Assembly: GCF_900107155.1 (NCBI RefSeq)
Contig: NZ_FNOX01000012.1
Location: 180,035-244,034, forward strand
Source: Pseudomonas salomonii
GTDB lineage: Bacteria > Pseudomonadota > Gammaproteobacteria > Pseudomonadales > Pseudomonadaceae
Direction of reading: 5' to 3'
Length of the DNA stretch: 64,000 nucleotides
Below, piece after piece: positions 61,644-64,000 of the stretch. The notes beneath the pieces were generated by a model. That model saw only the letters and a list, made by a program, of their open reading frames with translations. It was not told the origin of the DNA and ran no database searches. The position numbers and the translations under genes were made by a program. The first letter of the stretch is position 1. Each line of letters opens with the position of its first letter.

Positions 61644-62081
61644 ATGACTACTTTGGTTTCCTCGGATCTGGCTCCAGCCCTGGCCAGTGACGCCAGTGTA
61701 AAAGAGTTCTCAGAAGTCATTCTTCATCTGTCCATGGCTTTTCAGGAGGCATTGAGAAGGCTTGCAGGGCAGGACGAAGCTTTCCCTTCGGAAGGGTATG
61801 GCATGCTGACTGAAGCTTACGGTTTGCGGACGCGTGCGAATATTCTCTACCTGACGCCATCTACCCATGTGGTGCAGGCATTAGATTTTTCCCAAACTGC
61901 TATGTTGGGGAAATTCGAAGAAATATTGAATTGTTTGAGTGATGTAACCGATTTGCACACTGTTAACTCCATTTTGGTTTCCGTGATCACCATTGCATCA
62001 GCGCTTGGTGAGGGGCGAGCCAAAGTTGTAGAGTTTTTGTTTGAAACGTTATGCGTCGATCTTGAGTCTTGGAAGGTTTAG
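61644..62081 (+). CDS. Unrecognised 145-residue protein between DpdB copy 3 and QueD
   Basis: The ATG has TTTAGGAGG five bases upstream, a strong site. The protein is helical: VKEFSEVILHLSMAFQEALRRLAGQDE, a central turn (EGYGMLTEAYGLRTRANILYL), then TAMLGKFEEILNCLSDVTDLHTVNSILVSVITIASALGEG and VVEFLFETLCVDLESWKV. No catalytic residue pattern or Cys/His cluster is seen. Its place inside the modification operon suggests a small partner of the DpdB-like protein or of DpdA; this is inference only. Confidence 0.75.
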   Translation: MTTLVSSDLAPALASDASVKEFSEVILHLSMAFQEALRRLAGQDEAFPSEGYGMLTEAYGLRTRANILYLTPSTHVVQALDFSQTAMLGKFEEILNCLSDVTDLHTVNSILVSVITIASALGEGRAKVVEFLFETLCVDLESWKV

Positions 62082-62125
62082 TCTAGCTGTTTGGTTTTTT
62101 GTCGCGTGAGATACGGGAGGAATCA

Positions 62126-62500
62126 GTGGAGATTTTTAAAGAGTTCGTTTTTGAGGCCGCTCATCGACTGCCCAATGTGCCAGAAGGGCACAAATGTGGG
62201 CGTCTGCATGGTCATTCCTTTCGTATTGCAATATATATTGATGGCCCTGTCGATAGAACGTCGGGTTGGGTCCGGGATTTTTCCGAGATAAAAGAAATTT
62301 TCGCGCCTCTGTATGAACGCTTAGATCACAATTATCTTAATGAAATTCCCGGACTGGAAAATCCGACGAGCGAGGTTTTAGCTGTTTGGGTTTGGCAGGA
62401 GCTAAAGCCATTGCTTCCCGAACTATCCGCAATACGTATTCACGAGACATGTACAAGTGGGTGTATTTATAGGGGGCCGGAGGGAATGGCACTTACTTAA
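62126..62500 (+). CDS. queD: 6-carboxy-tetrahydropterin synthase, 3' end altered by an IS
   Basis: 124 residues from the GTG at 62126, with GGGAGGAAT just before. Zinc ligands are His13, His28 and His30 (AAHRLP, RLHGHSF); Cys24 is the catalytic Cys; LDHNYLN and ETCTSGCIYRG are the later active-site parts. It makes CPH4, the QueE substrate. The IS4-type element begins within codon 120, so residues 120-124 and the stop come from the IS terminal repeat. E. coli QueD ends right after CIYRGE, so the enzyme is probably still active. Confidence 0.9.
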   Translation: MEIFKEFVFEAAHRLPNVPEGHKCGRLHGHSFRIAIYIDGPVDRTSGWVRDFSEIKEIFAPLYERLDHNYLNEIPGLENPTSEVLAVWVWQELKPLLPELSAIRIHETCTSGCIYRGPEGMALT

Positions 62501-62501
62501 C
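62484..62501. repeat. Left terminal inverted repeat of the IS
   Basis: GAATGGCACTTACTTAAC. It contains the stop codon of the transposase gene (on the minus strand) and the new stop codon of queD (on the plus strand). Confidence 0.9.
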
Positions 62502-63878
62502 CTTCTTCGGGTGTCCATTTTTCCTGACCTCGGCCCTTGCCGCCGAGCGCGTCTGCATCAACATCGGGTAAGGCTTGGGCCTTCGTTTTATGGCGCGAGG
62601 CTCAATCCGTCCCGGCCGGTTTCCGACACGTTTCCTAGCGATCAACTTGAGTAAATCCTGCACCCTATCGTCTTGTTCGTCGCAGCTGTACTGCCGCATC
62701 GCAAGGAATAATTGAAGGCTATGTTTAAAGCTAAGCTCGCGTGGCAAGCAATCAGCTAATAGCGCGGATTTGGCCATGATCATCCGAATCAAATTATGCG
62801 CCAGCAGATACACCCATAACTCTTTTACAGCCATGCCAGGCGTCTTGCAGCTCAACGTTTCAAGCCCCAGCGTTGTCTTGATATTGCGCAGATCCAGCTC
62901 AACATGCCAACGGTCTTTGTACAGTGATTTGAGCCCAGCTTTGGGTACTTGCTGCGGGCAGTTCAAGGTGGTTACCAGGATTTTTCCGCCGGTTTTCAGC
63001 TCACGTACTGTCAGTGTTTCAGGCGCATCGTCGTAATAAGTTTGGCTCATCCAGGAAGGTCGATTCCTAGGTTTTGTCAGCTCAACCAAATGATCTTCCG
63101 GCCCCAGCGATTGCCCGAGCCGAAAGTCGGTACTGCGTCGCCTAGCGCCATATTGTTCGAAAACACCGTCGATCCCACGACGTTGCAGTTCGCACAGCAA
63201 AAAGTACGTTGCGTAGTAGGCATCGCCCAACACAATGTCGCCTTGATTCAGAGTGTCGAGCATCGTCCTGAGCAACGTCTGCTCATCGCCACCTTTGCCT
63301 CGAAAACGTCCCAGCGAGGCATCTAAAACAGCACCGCTGGCCAGGCAAATGATTCCTACCAAACGGCAGATGGGGAAACCCAGTCCTGCTTTCTGACCAC
63401 GCGATTGCGGATAGGCAGCTTGGTTCGCCGCAGTGTCTGGCAGGGTCACCGTGGTGCCATCTACGAGGCGCACCGGACGCCCCATCCAGCGCCAGGATGG
63501 TGACGCGTTGTTACTCATCGTTGATCCCGTGGAGCGCAACAATGTTGAAACCATCTCTACCGGTAACCGCGCCCGTGCTTTGCAATAAGCGCCGGTGTAC
63601 ACGCTGCTGGGGCTTAGCCCATCACAGCAGCGTTTGATCGAAAAATCATTCACGGCCTTCTGACAAGAACGGTCGGCATTCATGGCTTGAGCCAGAAACA
63701 TCGACAGCGTTTCAGTCGGCGGGAACAACCGTTGACGATGCTTGGGCATCACTGACTCGACACGCTGTAGCAGCGCCGGATCGGCTAGCAGCTTAAAGAA
63801 CGCATGGGCATTGCTGTTTTTTGCGTGCTGCTGAATGCGCTGCTGTTGATGCCTGACGATTTGACGTCTACGATTCAC
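62493..63878 (-). CDS. IS4-family transposase
   Basis: 461 residues from the GTG at 63878, which has AAGGA nine bases upstream; a TTG at 63914 is the alternative start. The DDE residues are seen in VRLVDGTTVTLPD (first Asp), IVLGDAYYATYFLL (second Asp) and the YREK motif YKDRWHVELDLRNIK (Tyr, Arg, catalytic Glu, Lys), the hallmark of IS4 transposases. The reading frame is intact, so the element may still move. Its stop lies inside the left inverted repeat. Confidence 0.92.
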   Translation of the reverse strand: MNRRRQIVRHQQQRIQQHAKNSNAHAFFKLLADPALLQRVESVMPKHRQRLFPPTETLSMFLAQAMNADRSCQKAVNDFSIKRCCDGLSPSSVYTGAYCKARARLPVEMVSTLLRSTGSTMSNNASPSWRWMGRPVRLVDGTTVTLPDTAANQAAYPQSRGQKAGLGFPICRLVGIICLASGAVLDASLGRFRGKGGDEQTLLRTMLDTLNQGDIVLGDAYYATYFLLCELQRRGIDGVFEQYGARRRSTDFRLGQSLGPEDHLVELTKPRNRPSWMSQTYYDDAPETLTVRELKTGGKILVTTLNCPQQVPKAGLKSLYKDRWHVELDLRNIKTTLGLETLSCKTPGMAVKELWVYLLAHNLIRMIMAKSALLADCLPRELSFKHSLQLFLAMRQYSCDEQDDRVQDLLKLIARKRVGNRPGRIEPRAIKRRPKPYPMLMQTRSAARAEVRKNGHPKKVK

Positions 63879-63977
63879 GCGGGCTGTCCTTGTTCTAGTG
63901 GTGTGTGTTCGCAACTATCACCGTAGACCAAGGGCGGCCTTTTTTCATTTTTTTGTAGTCAGATCAGCCGGTTAGCC

Positions 63978-63995
63978 GTTAAGTAAGTGCCATTC
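63978..63995. repeat. Right terminal inverted repeat of the IS
   Basis: GTTAAGTAAGTGCCATTC, the exact complement of the left repeat at 62484-62501. Only 5 bases of flanking DNA follow in the window. Confidence 0.9.
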
Positions 63996-64000
63996 GGGGC

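Larger units (their letters stand above)
62484..63995. mobile_element. IS4-family insertion sequence, complete
   Basis: About 1512 bp with perfect 18-base terminal inverted repeats, GAATGGCACTTACTTAAC at 62484-62501 and its complement at 63978-63995. It contains one leftward transposase gene. The left flank is GGGGCCGGAGG (62473-62483) and the right flank begins GGGGC (63996-64000), as expected of an 11-bp target duplication cut off by the window's end. I do not assign a named IS. Confidence 0.9.

Noticed and set aside
52193..62500. folE as part of the preQ0 gene set
   Set aside because: No GTP cyclohydrolase I gene is visible in the window; the host enzyme or a gene to the right is needed.
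33343..64000. CRISPR array in the island
   Set aside because: No regularly spaced repeats were seen; the defence content is the Dpd system and the HAD pair.

Overview
The window reads as a chromosomal segment of a Pseudomonas of the fluorescens group. The support is a 64-residue RsmE-type CsrA protein, Pseudomonas-typical small families (DUF2790, DUF1654, a DUF1652-like protein), GC-rich codon use and the order thrS-infC-rpmI-rplT-pheS-pheT-ihfA-merR-tRNA-Pro.

1-33.3 kb is ordinary core and metabolic chromosome. It holds the end of an SDR gene, a Val-Asp-Asp tRNA group, a PuuB-like FAD oxidase, a second tRNA-Val, a divergent HxlR regulator/ene-reductase pair, a GNAT gene, a DUF969-DUF979-pcp operon, a metal-type two-component system with a DUF2790 protein, several small genes, rsmE, an endonuclease I gene behind a DUF1654 gene with a LexA-like box, a periplasmic asparaginase, a complete ribose operon (rbsBACRKD plus an exported nucleoside hydrolase) with a clear promoter and operator, and the thrS-to-ihfA translation cluster. 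Just upstream of thrS lies a hairpin that copies the anticodon arm of tRNA-Thr(GGU). infC appears to start at an ATT codon.

33.3 kb to the end is a genomic island beginning at tRNA-Pro(GGG). It carries a 7-deazaguanine DNA modification and restriction (Dpd) system. A rightward operon of overlapping genes, dpdE-F-G-H-I-J-K-D (33965-51946), encodes the helicases, ATPase, PLD-type nuclease and accessory proteins attributed to restriction. A leftward operon, dpdC-dpdB-dpdA-dpdB2-queC-queE (60376-54547), encodes the DNA transglycosylase, its DGQHR-type partners, the presumed nitrile-converting protein and two preQ0 synthesis enzymes. A divergent rightward set (60556-62500) encodes a third DGQHR-type protein, an unknown 145-residue protein and QueD. 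Host GTP cyclohydrolase I (no folE here) with QueD, QueE and QueC would make preQ0; DpdA with DpdB would insert it into DNA; DpdC would convert it to the amide; DpdD-K would attack unmodified DNA.

Two insertions modify this layout. An AT-rich two-gene module (52193-53928: HAD-like phosphatase plus unrecognised protein) sits between the two Dpd operons. A complete IS4-family element (62484-63995) has landed in the last codons of queD; its first 5 visible right-flank bases match an 11-bp target duplication. The right end of the island and any integrase lie outside the window.
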